Source of the DNA: Sphingobacteriales bacterium TSM_CSM
Lineage (GTDB): Bacteria > Bacteroidota > Bacteroidia > Chitinophagales > UBA2359
Reading direction: 5' to 3'
Length of the DNA stretch: 64,000 bases
NCBI GenBank assembly: GCA_002212725.1
Contig: MTCR01000143.1
Location: forward strand, 62,001 to 126,000
The notes beneath the pieces are model-generated. The model saw only the letters and a list, made by a program, of their open reading frames with translations, was not told where the DNA came from and searched no databases. A program made the translations under genes and the position numbers. This document shows, one piece after another, positions 25,850 through 32,631 of this stretch (the stretch's first letter is position 1; each line of letters opens with the position of its first letter).

Positions 25850-26468
25850 GTTTTATATTTTTAATTTTATCGAGGTTGTTTTTAAAATAAGCCACGCCTT
25901 CGGGGGTGGCAATGCCGTAGATGTGGTACTGCATCATTTCAAGCAGTACCTCAATGGGCTGAAATTCAGTTTTAAGCAGTAAATCGTCTTCTACCAGCAC
26001 CCTTGATTTGGCAATGTAGAAGCGGGCAATGAGTTCGGGTTTTACATCGGGCCGGTACAAACCCTCTTGTATGCCTTTCTGAATGTTTTTGCAGATGCAG
26101 CCGTAAATGTACTCGTTGCGGTGTTTTTCCAGCAGTTCCCAACTCTCGGGGTAGTATTTTTTCAGTTCAAAAATGGCGGCCGGGTGCATCATGTTCAGTT
26201 GCCGGCATACATGGTCGGCTATGTCCAGCATTTCGGCAATGGCATTGGCAGAAGAAACAGAAATGGCATCGGCTACCTTGCATTCGTTTTGCAGGTGCAT
26301 TTCCATAGCTTTGTGAATTAACTCGGCCTTGTTGTCAATATGCTGGTAGAGTGTTTTTTTCGATACCCCCAGTTCGGTGGCTATATCGTCCATGCTTACG
26401 TTGCGTATGCCGTATTTGGTAAAAAGGGTGAAGGCTTGGGTTAGTATTTTTTGCTGTGTTTCTTCCAT
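25833..26468 (-). CDS. TetR/AcrR-family repressor of the efflux operon
   Basis: The protein has 211 residues from the ATG at 26468. An upstream ATG at 26477 is in frame but would lie only about 5 nt after the predicted transcription start. The N-terminal helix-turn-helix reads AFTLFTKYGIRNVSMDDIAT and ELGVSKKTLYQHIDNKAEL, the strict TetR signature. The C-terminal ligand/dimer domain is helical and unassigned. It is the first gene of the tetR-tolC-adaptor-RND operon. Its own promoter carries a perfect inverted repeat (26506-26545), so autorepression relieved by a pump substrate is the likely control. Confidence 0.92.
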   Translation of the reverse strand: MEETQQKILTQAFTLFTKYGIRNVSMDDIATELGVSKKTLYQHIDNKAELIHKAMEMHLQNECKVADAISVSSANAIAEMLDIADHVCRQLNMMHPAAIFELKKYYPESWELLEKHRNEYIYGCICKNIQKGIQEGLYRPDVKPELIARFYIAKSRVLVEDDLLLKTEFQPIEVLLEMMQYHIYGIATPEGVAYFKNNLDKIKNIKHVSYL

Positions 26469-26488
26469 ACAAGTCATAAATCGGGGTG

Positions 26489-26545
26489 CAAATGTACAGG
26501 TATAAAACTTAGGAAACTTAAAATGGTTTTATAGTTTCCTAAGTT
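26489..26545 (-). promoter_or_regulatory. Promoter and probable TetR operator of the efflux operon
   Basis: On the minus strand TACATTTG at 26496-26489 is a consensus -7 box. Just upstream, AACTTAGGAAACT (26506-26518) and AGTTTCCTAAGTT (26533-26545) form perfect 13-bp arms with a 14-nt spacer. The near arm spans the -33 region, so bound repressor would block polymerase. The far-spaced arms suggest two repressor dimers or a large dimer footprint. Confidence 0.75.
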
Positions 26546-26739
26546 TTTACAATTTTGTGACAATTTTATTTCCCGATGTGCTGCTAACCCTGTTTGTGCC
26601 ATGTTACAACAGGGCGCAGTTGTTTAATTGGTAGAGGGATACAGGTAAAAGTTACGCCCGGGCTAAGCCAAACTTCCGGGTGACGAAAAAAAGTTTTTCG
26701 GGAATTTAACTTGGAAGTACCGGCATTTACCGCAGGCTT

Positions 26740-27210
26740 TTATGTTTGCGGCGGCAGTTGGTAGTTTTTGGTATATGTAAGGGTCAGCATTTCGGCCACT
26801 TTTTTATCTATGGCAAAGGTAAGCAAATTGGGGTGCAGTTCTTTTACCGGGTGCCACCTGAAATTAATAACCACTCTGCCGTTGTTTTGTATGGTATCGG
26901 GCGGCAGTTGCACCATGCCTTGGGTTTTTACCAGATAGTAAATGCTCATTACCTGTATAGACGGGTCCATAACCGATGCCACAAAAAAATCGGTAGTATA
27001 GAAATGGTCAGATACGGTAACATCTAAATCGGTTTCTTCTTTAAATTCGCGTGCCAATGCCTCGCGGGTACCTTCGCCAAACTCCAGCCCGCCGCCGGGA
27101 AACTTGGTCATAAACAAATCATCTACCTGTTCATTGGCAAGCAGCACTTCGTGCCGTTCATTAATTAAAATGCCATACACGCGCACGGTAAAAGGAAATC
27201 GCTTGCTCAT
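26740..27210 (-). CDS. NUDIX hydrolase
   Basis: The protein has 156 residues. The Nudix box is complete: GGGLEFGEGTREALAREFKE followed by ETDLDV (Gx5Ex7REUxEExGU with Asp in place of the last Gly). Preceding FPFTVRVYGILINERHEVLL is the usual first strands. The substrate, a nucleoside diphosphate linked to another moiety, cannot be read from the sequence. It is transcribed divergently from the DUF1295 gene; between them lies a perfect inverted repeat at 27244-27278. The 262 bp separating it from the efflux operon contain no gene. Confidence 0.9.
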   Translation of the reverse strand: MSKRFPFTVRVYGILINERHEVLLANEQVDDLFMTKFPGGGLEFGEGTREALAREFKEETDLDVTVSDHFYTTDFFVASVMDPSIQVMSIYYLVKTQGMVQLPPDTIQNNGRVVINFRWHPVKELHPNLLTFAIDKKVAEMLTLTYTKNYQLPPQT

Positions 27211-27243
27211 GTTAAGTAAATTATGGTTGTATTGGTGCGAACC

Positions 27244-27278
27244 AACCGTTTTAGAATGTGTTTTGTACTAAAACGGTT
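27244..27278. promoter_or_regulatory. Perfect 11-bp inverted repeat in the NUDIX/DUF1295 divergent region
   Basis: AACCGTTTTAG (27244-27254) and CTAAAACGGTT (27268-27278) flank a 13-nt spacer. The right arm ends directly before the ATG at 27279. It may be an operator for a dimeric regulator or an mRNA hairpin that covers the start codon if the longer GTG-start transcript is made. Confidence 0.5.
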
Positions 27279-28061
27279 ATGATGTTGCCTTTGTTTGCAA
27301 TTTGCGCACTTGTTGTTTTTTGTTACATGAGTTTGTGGTTTGCTGTTGCCTTGCTCAGGCAAGACAACAGCGTTGCCGATGTTGCCTGGGGGTTGGGTTT
27401 TATGTTGCTGGCATGGCTTACTTTTTTTTATTCCGATGCCGGTACGGTAAGGCAGGTGGTAATAAATATATGTATATCGGTATGGGCTATACGCCTGTCG
27501 GGGTATATATACCAGCGCAATGCCCTTAAGCCGGGCGAAGATTTTCGGTACCGGGCGTGGCGCAATGACTGGGGTAAAAACTGGGTATGGCGCAGCTATT
27601 TACAGGTGTTTTTGTTGCAGGGTTTTTTTATGCTGCTTATTGCATTGCCGGTAATAGTAGCGGCGGGCAGTGGCAACACCGGCTGGAATACCATAAACAG
27701 CGCCGGACTGGCTGTGTTTACCTTTGGGTTTTTGTTTGAAGCAATAGCCGATTTTCAACTGGCGCTTTTTAAAAGCAAAGAAAGCAACAGAGGTAAAATT
27801 ATGACCGCCGGATTGTGGCGCTACTCGCGGCACCCCAATTATTTTGGTGAGGCGGTACTGTGGTGGGGCATTTTTTTAATGGTATTGCCGCTGCCTTACT
27901 GGTATGTGGCGCTTATAAGCCCGGTAACCCTTACATGGTTGCTCACCCGCGTATCGGGCGTTCCTATGCTGGAAAGCAAGTACAAAAACAACCCGCAGTT
28001 TGCGCAATATGCCCAAAAAACCAGTGCATTTATTCCGCTTCCGCCCAAAAAAAACGGGTAG
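27279..28061 (+). CDS. DUF1295 membrane protein (steroid 5-alpha-reductase-like)
   Basis: The protein has 260 residues from the ATG at 27279 (a GTG at 27258 is possible). It has six to seven membrane segments. DNSVADVAWGLGFMLLAW and RYRAWRNDWG in the first half and the C-terminal GLWRYSRHPNYFGEAVLWWG followed by SGVPMLESKY are the hallmarks of DUF1295/ICMT-like reductases and methyltransferases: the RHPNYFGE motif binds the cofactor. The usual role in relatives is reduction of an unsaturated lipid or steroid-like substrate with NADPH; the actual substrate here is unknown. It is a single gene with the palindrome at its start. Confidence 0.85.
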   Translation: MMLPLFAICALVVFCYMSLWFAVALLRQDNSVADVAWGLGFMLLAWLTFFYSDAGTVRQVVINICISVWAIRLSGYIYQRNALKPGEDFRYRAWRNDWGKNWVWRSYLQVFLLQGFFMLLIALPVIVAAGSGNTGWNTINSAGLAVFTFGFLFEAIADFQLALFKSKESNRGKIMTAGLWRYSRHPNYFGEAVLWWGIFLMVLPLPYWYVALISPVTLTWLLTRVSGVPMLESKYKNNPQFAQYAQKTSAFIPLPPKKNG

Positions 28062-28112
28062 CTAAGGAGATAGCGTATTTTGAAGATAGTTGCCATTTGT
28101 TTAAAAAACGCA

Positions 28113-28231
28113 ACTATTCAGGTACTATCTGTAAATCCCGGCATTTTCTCTTGTTCCTTGCTCATTGGAAGCATTAACCAAAGAGCAAAAAAACATTGCA
28201 GAACTTTGCGGTAAAATAAAAGGAATTCAGT
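28113..28231 (+). repeat. 119-bp dispersed repeat, copy 1 (left border of Mu-like island)
   Basis: Bases 28113-28231 are identical to 30970-31088. A third, diverged copy in opposite orientation lies at 54190-54340. This copy stops at GAATTCAGT, whereas copies 2 and 3 share about 35 nt more. It flanks the Mu-like gene island on the left. The rest of 28062-28319 shows no gene. Confidence 0.9.
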
Positions 28232-28319
28232 AACTGCTCTCCGGTAGTTACTTATGCTAACCCATTTGGAGGTGATTTGGGCAATTTTAGCGCTTATTTG
28301 AAGGTGGATTTGCTTTTGG

Positions 28320-28378
28320 CCACACCCTATCGGTGGCGCACCTGCCGGCGGGCATCTATTTTTATGTAGTCAGTGGTA
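28320..28378 (+). repeat. 59-bp repeat from a T9SS sorting domain, copy 1
   Basis: Identical to 30759-30817. In frame it encodes VAHLPAGIYFYVVSG, the last strand motif of a T9SS C-terminal domain. Here it has no upstream gene, so it is debris from a cargo gene. It lies 5' of the Mu-like head gene and fuses in frame with its annotated start. Confidence 0.85.
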
Positions 28379-29766
28379 AATTCCCCTCCTCTGGAGGGGC
28401 AGGGGTGGTCGGGGGAGGTAGCGAAGGTCACAAAAAAAAAGATAATACAAGCCTAACCGCTCCCCACCAAGGGCAATGCTGCCAGCCTGTAATAAATCTT
28501 GTAATAGACAATAAAAAATGGCAAACCATATTAGACCAAGTAGCAAAAGCTATATACAAAGGCAGTATAGCCTCTGGCGCTATGCACCCGCAACTATACA
28601 AGGAAACCATCAACACCCTTATACAAGCCACCAAAGAGGGCGGTATAGACATAGCCGACATTGACTACACCACGCCCGATGCCAATTTTTTAGGCTACCT
28701 AAAAAACCATATATCGCTGTTTAGCGCCGCCAAAAACGTAGCCCAGCTAAAACAAATAACCGCCCTGCTCATTGGTGAGCAAGGCAACCTGAAGCCTTTT
28801 GCAAAATTTAAAGAAGACGTTGCAGCTATTTTTACAACCTATAACGCCACCTATCTCCAAGCCGAGTACAACCACGCGCTCGCCTGCGCTCAAATGGGCG
28901 CACAATGGCAGGAAATAAAAAAAGACGAGCAAGATTTCCCCTACCTAAAATACACCGCCGCCGCCGATGACCGCGTGCGCCCACAACACGCAGCCCTCAA
29001 TGGCATAGTACTGCCCGTAAACTCTCCGTTCTGGAACACCTACTACCCGCCAAACGGCTGGAACTGCCGATGCGATGTTATTCAACTAACCCAAGACCAG
29101 GCGCAGAAAAGGGGCATAGCAGATGAAGTAGAAATGGGGAGAATAGCAAAAAGCATCAAGGCTGTAAACAGCCCCTTGTTTAAACAAAATGTAGGCAAAG
29201 CAAAAATAATCTACCAAGATAACCACCCTTATTTTGCCGCACCAAGCATGAAAAGACCATCTCAATTAAAAGCCACCCAGCACTACGGAATGCCAACTAT
29301 CGACGAATTATACACGGAGGAGAATCGCCAAAAAATGCCCATAACCCCTGCTAATCCTAAAATCGATTCATATCAACAACTCAAAGAGTGGTGGCAACAG
29401 CAGCAAGACGAAAAGGGGAATATCCTGGCAGCCACATACACCGGCGCTCAAGCCGCCCTATCTAAAGAACTCCTTAAACACATGGGTAATAAAAAACAAA
29501 TAGCAGAAAAAAGATACTCACAAATAGGCGCCGCCTTAGAAACCCTTAAAAACCCCGATGAAGTATGGCAGCAATTCCATAAACCCGAAAGGCAATCAGA
29601 AGAAGTGCTTACCACCCTTTTTATTAAGTACTATCAAGACCAAATAATAATAGTTGCATCTAAACACATAAACAACCAACACCAAATTGAAACCTTTTTT
29701 AGTTCAAACATTGATGAAGCAGAAGTGGGCAGAAAAAGAGTTGGAATACTTATAAAAAAGAAATAG
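28333..29766 (+). CDS. Mu gpF-like phage head morphogenesis protein with C-terminal nuclease-like domain (5' end mosaic)
   Basis: The genuine phage part begins near codon 50 (NLVIDNKKWQTILDQVAKAI); the preceding frame is T9SS debris plus a palindromic repeat, so the true 5' end is lost or uses a non-standard start. Residues 84-290 are the minor head protein: DDRVRPQHAALNGIVLPVNS and YYPPNGWNCRCDVIQL, the pattern of PF04233 (D.RvR..Ha..nG......... pP.GW.CRC). The C-terminal 130 residues (SYQQLKEWWQQQQ to the end) fit the PBECR-type barnase/EndoU/RelE-like domains often fused to Bacteroidota gpF proteins. The catalytic residues are not certain. It is probably a fragment of a defective Mu-like prophage. 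Confidence 0.72.
   Translation: MAHLPAGIYFYVVSGKFPSSGGAGVVGGGSEGHKKKDNTSLTAPHQGQCCQPVINLVIDNKKWQTILDQVAKAIYKGSIASGAMHPQLYKETINTLIQATKEGGIDIADIDYTTPDANFLGYLKNHISLFSAAKNVAQLKQITALLIGEQGNLKPFAKFKEDVAAIFTTYNATYLQAEYNHALACAQMGAQWQEIKKDEQDFPYLKYTAAADDRVRPQHAALNGIVLPVNSPFWNTYYPPNGWNCRCDVIQLTQDQAQKRGIADEVEMGRIAKSIKAVNSPLFKQNVGKAKIIYQDNHPYFAAPSMKRPSQLKATQHYGMPTIDELYTEENRQKMPITPANPKIDSYQQLKEWWQQQQDEKGNILAATYTGAQAALSKELLKHMGNKKQIAEKRYSQIGAALETLKNPDEVWQQFHKPERQSEEVLTTLFIKYYQDQIIIVASKHINNQHQIETFFSSNIDEAEVGRKRVGILIKKK
28379..28420 (+). repeat. REP-like palindromic repeat
   Basis: CCCCTCC-TCT-GGAGGGG, followed by caggggtggtcgggggagg, is a GC-rich palindrome of the kind dispersed in Bacteroidota genomes. 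It sits between the T9SS fragment and the phage coding part and disrupts the 5' end of the head gene. Confidence 0.55.
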
Positions 29767-29928
29767 CGAGTCGCCAAAAGGCTCCCCGCTATTCTAATAG
29801 CCCAAGCTACGTAAAGGCCATAGGTACTTATTAGGTAGCTGCTTGTATATACCGCTCGGGCTGTTTGTATTAAACAGGCTACGTTAAGAGTATGCACACT
29901 GCAAATGTGCTTCATTATATTACCACCT
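29763..29928 (-). ncRNA. Candidate small RNA 1, antisense side of the Mu-like module
   Basis: A -7 box TATCTTTG (minus strand, 29942-29935) predicts a start near 29928. The transcript would end in a hairpin AATAGCG...GCC-TTTT-GGC...CGCTATT (29792-29763) followed by TTTCTTTTTT, a terminator-like tail that runs into the 3' end of the head gene. The sequence just before the hairpin (GGGCTATTAGAATAG) is shared with the unit at 30012. An ATG-led frame of at least 50 codons also exists, so a small protein is an alternative. The 373-bp gap 29767-30139 is otherwise without a plus-strand gene. Confidence 0.35.
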
Positions 29929-30011
29929 GCCCTGCAAAGATAACCCATCTAACGCAATCTGCCAGTAAAGTCTGGAAGTTTTTTGAAATTACTAACCCTG
30001 CTAAAATGGAA

Positions 30012-30070
30012 ATAGGGTGCCCACCTTAGCGGCAGTCACCCTATTCTAAATGGCCCCCCTTGAGCGGCCG
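30012..30070 (-). ncRNA. Candidate small RNA 2, related to the unit at 29763
   Basis: It lies downstream of the promoter at 30077-30108. It contains GGGGCCATTTAGAATAG and a hairpin with 9-bp outer stem (AATAGGGTG/CACCCTATT) and inner TGCC/GGTG-like pairs. Compared with unit 1 the outer stem differs by compensating changes (GCG/CGC versus GGGTG/CACCC), which suggests a conserved RNA structure. The T-tail is weak (TTTCCATTTTAG). Confidence 0.35.
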
Positions 30071-30076
30071 ACAATG

Positions 30077-30108
30077 CAAAGATAACCTATTTCAATCAAA
30101 CCGCCAAA
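30077..30108 (-). promoter_or_regulatory. Consensus promoter facing the candidate small RNAs
   Basis: On the minus strand TTTG (30108-30105), a 20-nt spacer, and TATCTTTG (30084-30077) match the Bacteroidota primary-sigma consensus exactly. The same GGTTATCTTTGCA block recurs before unit 1 at 29945-29933. No minus-strand protein gene lies directly downstream. Confidence 0.6.
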
Positions 30109-30139
30109 TCTTTTTTTGCGCCACTAAAAAAACAAAGCC

Positions 30140-30700
30140 ATGCCCATCAAAAACACCAACGATATACTTAAAATGCCTGCCGAGTATAAAGCCTTCAAAA
30201 AACGGCTGCCCCGGTTTGTGGGCACGCTGGCGGTAAACTTCTTTAAAGAAAACTTTACCCGCCAGGGCTTTGCCGATGAACCGTTTGTAAAATGGAAGGG
30301 CAGAAAGCAATACATAAAAGAGGGCGCAAAAGTAGAGATGCACGGCCGTGCGTCTCTACTTATAAAAACCGGCGCACTGCGCCGCAGCATACGCATTGTG
30401 CAAACCGCCGCCAATAAGGTAAGCGTGGGCACTATACTGCCTTATGCCCAAATACATAATGAGGGGGGCACTATTGTGCAAAAACCCACCTTTAAGCAGC
30501 GAATGTACTTCTCCTACCTTTCCGAAGAAGCATACAAGTCTGGCAACACCTCAACAGGCAACATGTATGCTGCATTTAGTACAGCCAAAAAATTGAACAT
30601 AATAATACCCCAGCGCAAATTTATAGGCAACAGCACGGGGCTAAATAAGCGTATAGCCCGGCAAATACATGCCTGGTTAAAAGAAATACTCAGGGCGTAA
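30140..30700 (+). CDS. Mu gpG-like phage virion morphogenesis protein
   Basis: The protein has 186 residues. The family (phage virion morphogenesis/tail completion) is indicated by FFKENFTRQGFADEPFVKWK, a basic linker, LIKTGALRRSIRIV, ILPYAQIHNEGGTI and the C-terminal IPQRKFIGNS, which are the conserved tGaLr.Si......Ya.iHn.GG...iPaR.Flg elements. The start is the ATG at 30140. The codons for KVEMHGRASL derive from a 30-bp palindromic repeat (30331-30360) embedded in the gene. With the gpF-like gene it forms the only phage block in the window; no portal, protease, terminase or transposase is present, so it is a remnant. Confidence 0.8.
   Translation: MPIKNTNDILKMPAEYKAFKKRLPRFVGTLAVNFFKENFTRQGFADEPFVKWKGRKQYIKEGAKVEMHGRASLLIKTGALRRSIRIVQTAANKVSVGTILPYAQIHNEGGTIVQKPTFKQRMYFSYLSEEAYKSGNTSTGNMYAAFSTAKKLNIIIPQRKFIGNSTGLNKRIARQIHAWLKEILRA
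30331..30360 (+). repeat. 30-bp palindromic repeat inside the gpG-like gene
   Basis: AGTAGAGATGCACGG pairs with CCGTGCGTCTCTACT with one mismatch. Such GTAGAGACGC...GCGTCTCTAC palindromes are dispersed, MITE-like repeats in several phyla. The insertion keeps the reading frame. Confidence 0.7.
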
Positions 30701-30900
30701 TGGTTGGTTCGGCAAGCTCACCAACCGTTGCAGGCTCAACAACCGCAAGCGTTGCAACCCACACCCTATCGGTGGCGCACCTGCCGGCGGGCATCTATTT
30801 TTATGTAGTCAGTGGTATTGTCGGAGGGGACTCCGACAACGGCAATAACAATAGCGGCGGCATGGTATTGGCGCGGGGTAAGGTGGCGGTGGTGCGGTAG
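30700..30900 (+). pseudogene. C-terminal fragment of a T9SS cargo gene
   Basis: A 66-codon frame overlaps the gpG stop (TAATG). It reads HTLSVAHLPAGIYFYVVSG, an Asn/Gly-rich insert, then VLARGKVAVVR and a stop, the end of a type A sorting domain with its final basic strand. The upstream cargo part is missing. The central 59 bp equal 28320-28378. The remaining stretch to 31180 holds only the 119-bp repeat. Confidence 0.7.
30759..30817 (+). repeat. 59-bp T9SS sorting-domain repeat, copy 2
   Basis: Identical to 28320-28378, offset 2439 bp. In this copy the surrounding frame is a natural sorting domain, so this is probably the source copy. Confidence 0.85.
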
Positions 30901-30969
30901 GGGGGCAGAAATTCAGTTTTTGGGGTTATTAAACCCTTTTTTGCAGGTTGTTTTTACTGCCAGGGTAAC

Positions 30970-31122
30970 ACTATTCAGGTACTATCTGTAAATCCCGGCA
31001 TTTTCTCTTGTTCCTTGCTCATTGGAAGCATTAACCAAAGAGCAAAAAAACATTGCAGAACTTTGCGGTAAAATAAAAGGAATTCAGTGAAGAACATCAC
31101 CAACAAAGGTACAACCCGAATA
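30970..31122 (+). repeat. Dispersed repeat, copy 2 (full length), right border of Mu-like island
   Basis: Bases 30970-31088 equal copy 1 exactly (offset 2857). The following bases to about 31122 (aacatcaccaacaaaggtac) are shared with the diverged copy at 54190-54340 but not with copy 1, so the full element is about 150 bp. Read on the minus strand it begins with TACCTTTG, a -7 box, and contains a 40-codon frame that is broken in copy 3. Confidence 0.85.
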
Positions 31123-31180
31123 AGTGCCTGTCAGGAAGCCAATCAGGGTGTGCCTTCTACATAACTTGTGCAGGCAGGTG

Positions 31181-32515
31181 TTAGTCTTCCCGAATTTCTT
31201 CGTCTTTGCTTAGGTCTATGCCGGCAAGTTGTTTAAGTTCTGCGCTGCGCAGCGGGTTGGCATACATTTCCTGATAGTTGCGGCGGTTGCGCACAATATC
31301 TATTGCAAGGAAAACAGATTTCCGGAAAGATTCTTCCGATGCAATGTTTTTGCCTGCAATATCGTAGGCGGTTCCGTGGTCGGGCGAGGTGCGCACTACG
31401 GGCAGTCCGGCGGTATAATTAACCCCCAATCCAAAGCTAAGCGCTTTAAAGGGAATTAGCCCCTGGTCGTGGTACATGGCCAGTACGGCGTCGAACTGTT
31501 TTTGCAGGTGGGTGCCAAAAAAGCCATCGGCGGCAAATGGTCCAAAAACGAGCAGGTTTTGTTGTTTTGCTTTTTCTATAACCGGCATAATAATTTGTTC
31601 TTCTTCGGTGCCAATAAGGCCGTTATCGCCGGCGTGCGGGTTTAGCGACAGCACGGCAATTTTAGGCCTTGCAATGCCAAAATCTTTGCTGAGGCATTGG
31701 TGCATAATTTGCAGTTTTTGCCATATAAGGTCGGGGTTAATGGCGGCGGCTACATCTTTTACGGGCAGGTGGTTGGTTACTAATCCAACCTTGAGTTCAT
31801 CACTTACCAGCAGCATAAGGCTTTCTTTTACGCCAAACCGGTTGGTAATATACTCGGTATGCCCTATAAATTTGCGGTTTGCGGTGCTGAGAATGTATTT
31901 GTTTACCGGCGCTGTTACAAGGGCGTCAATTTTGCCTTCCTGCAGGTCGTTAACGGCTTGTTCCAGGGCTTTAAGGGTAAAAACGCCCACATCGGGGTTA
32001 GGGCGGCCAATGGTTATAATGGTTTCATCGTTCCAGCAGTTTATAACGTTGCAAACGTGGGGTTTTATGCGGTCAATGCCTGTTGAAATATGGTAGGTGA
32101 ACTCATCAATTTTCAGTACTTTCCGGTGGTACGACAACACTCTTGAAGAGCCGTACACTATGGGTGTACAGTAATCGAGCATTCGGTTATCGCTCAGGGT
32201 TTTGAGTATTACTTCTGCGCCAATGCCGTTAATATCGCCAATGGTAATGCCAATTTTAATTTTATTGTCGGCAGTTTCATCGGTTTCGGTGGCAGGGGAA
32301 TCGGTTTGTTTGCCGGCCTCATCAATAGCCTGTTGCAGGGTAGCGGTAGAAATATAATCGGGGAAGGCATCGGTTTCTTTGTCGTTGCCGGTTTGTTTTT
32401 CTATGTTTTCGGCGGGCAAATTTTGCTTATCCTTTTTATCGGAAGAATTTTTGGTAATAATTTTTTTCTGGTTGGGGTTATGGTGTTGTGGCGGTTTGTT
32501 TTTATCGTTTTGCAT
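31181..32515 (-). CDS. pdxA: 4-hydroxythreonine-4-phosphate dehydrogenase with long N-terminal extension
   Basis: The protein has 444 residues; the usual PdxA length is about 330-360. The enzyme oxidises 4-phosphohydroxy-L-threonine in pyridoxal phosphate synthesis. The core begins at about residue 86 with KIGITIGDINGIGAEVILKT. ALVTAPVNKYI, FIGHTEYITNRF (metal His), VTNHLPVKDV (metal His), LNPHAGDNG, MYHDQGLIPFKA (metal His) and RTSPDHGTAYDIAG are all present, so activity is expected. The first 85 residues are Lys/Asn/Asp/Gln/Thr-rich and predicted disordered. No internal ATG precedes the core, so either the extension is real or a non-ATG start is used. The other genes of the pathway are not nearby. 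Confidence 0.93.
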   Translation of the reverse strand: MQNDKNKPPQHHNPNQKKIITKNSSDKKDKQNLPAENIEKQTGNDKETDAFPDYISTATLQQAIDEAGKQTDSPATETDETADNKIKIGITIGDINGIGAEVILKTLSDNRMLDYCTPIVYGSSRVLSYHRKVLKIDEFTYHISTGIDRIKPHVCNVINCWNDETIITIGRPNPDVGVFTLKALEQAVNDLQEGKIDALVTAPVNKYILSTANRKFIGHTEYITNRFGVKESLMLLVSDELKVGLVTNHLPVKDVAAAINPDLIWQKLQIMHQCLSKDFGIARPKIAVLSLNPHAGDNGLIGTEEEQIIMPVIEKAKQQNLLVFGPFAADGFFGTHLQKQFDAVLAMYHDQGLIPFKALSFGLGVNYTAGLPVVRTSPDHGTAYDIAGKNIASEESFRKSVFLAIDIVRNRRNYQEMYANPLRSAELKQLAGIDLSKDEEIRED

Positions 32516-32631
32516 GATTTTTTTTCATTGTGGGAGTTGTAAAGAAAGGCACAAAAACAGCAATGAGCCACAGTTGTTTATGGTTGACTGCCGCCCCTGT
32601 TGTTCAAAAACATTTTACAAAGGTTTAAGGT

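Noticed and set aside
26612-26660. tRNA-like 5' half (GGGCGCAGTTGTTTAATTGGTAGAG) with CGCCC at 26655 that could pair with GGGCG
   Set aside because: The D-arm resembles a tRNA, but there is no anticodon stem, T-arm or 3' acceptor strand, so it cannot be called a tRNA gene. It may be a decayed remnant.
28452-28600. Complete start of the gpF-like gene
   Set aside because: Upstream codons derive from T9SS debris and a palindromic repeat and no start codon precedes the conserved helix; the 5' end is therefore treated as mosaic.
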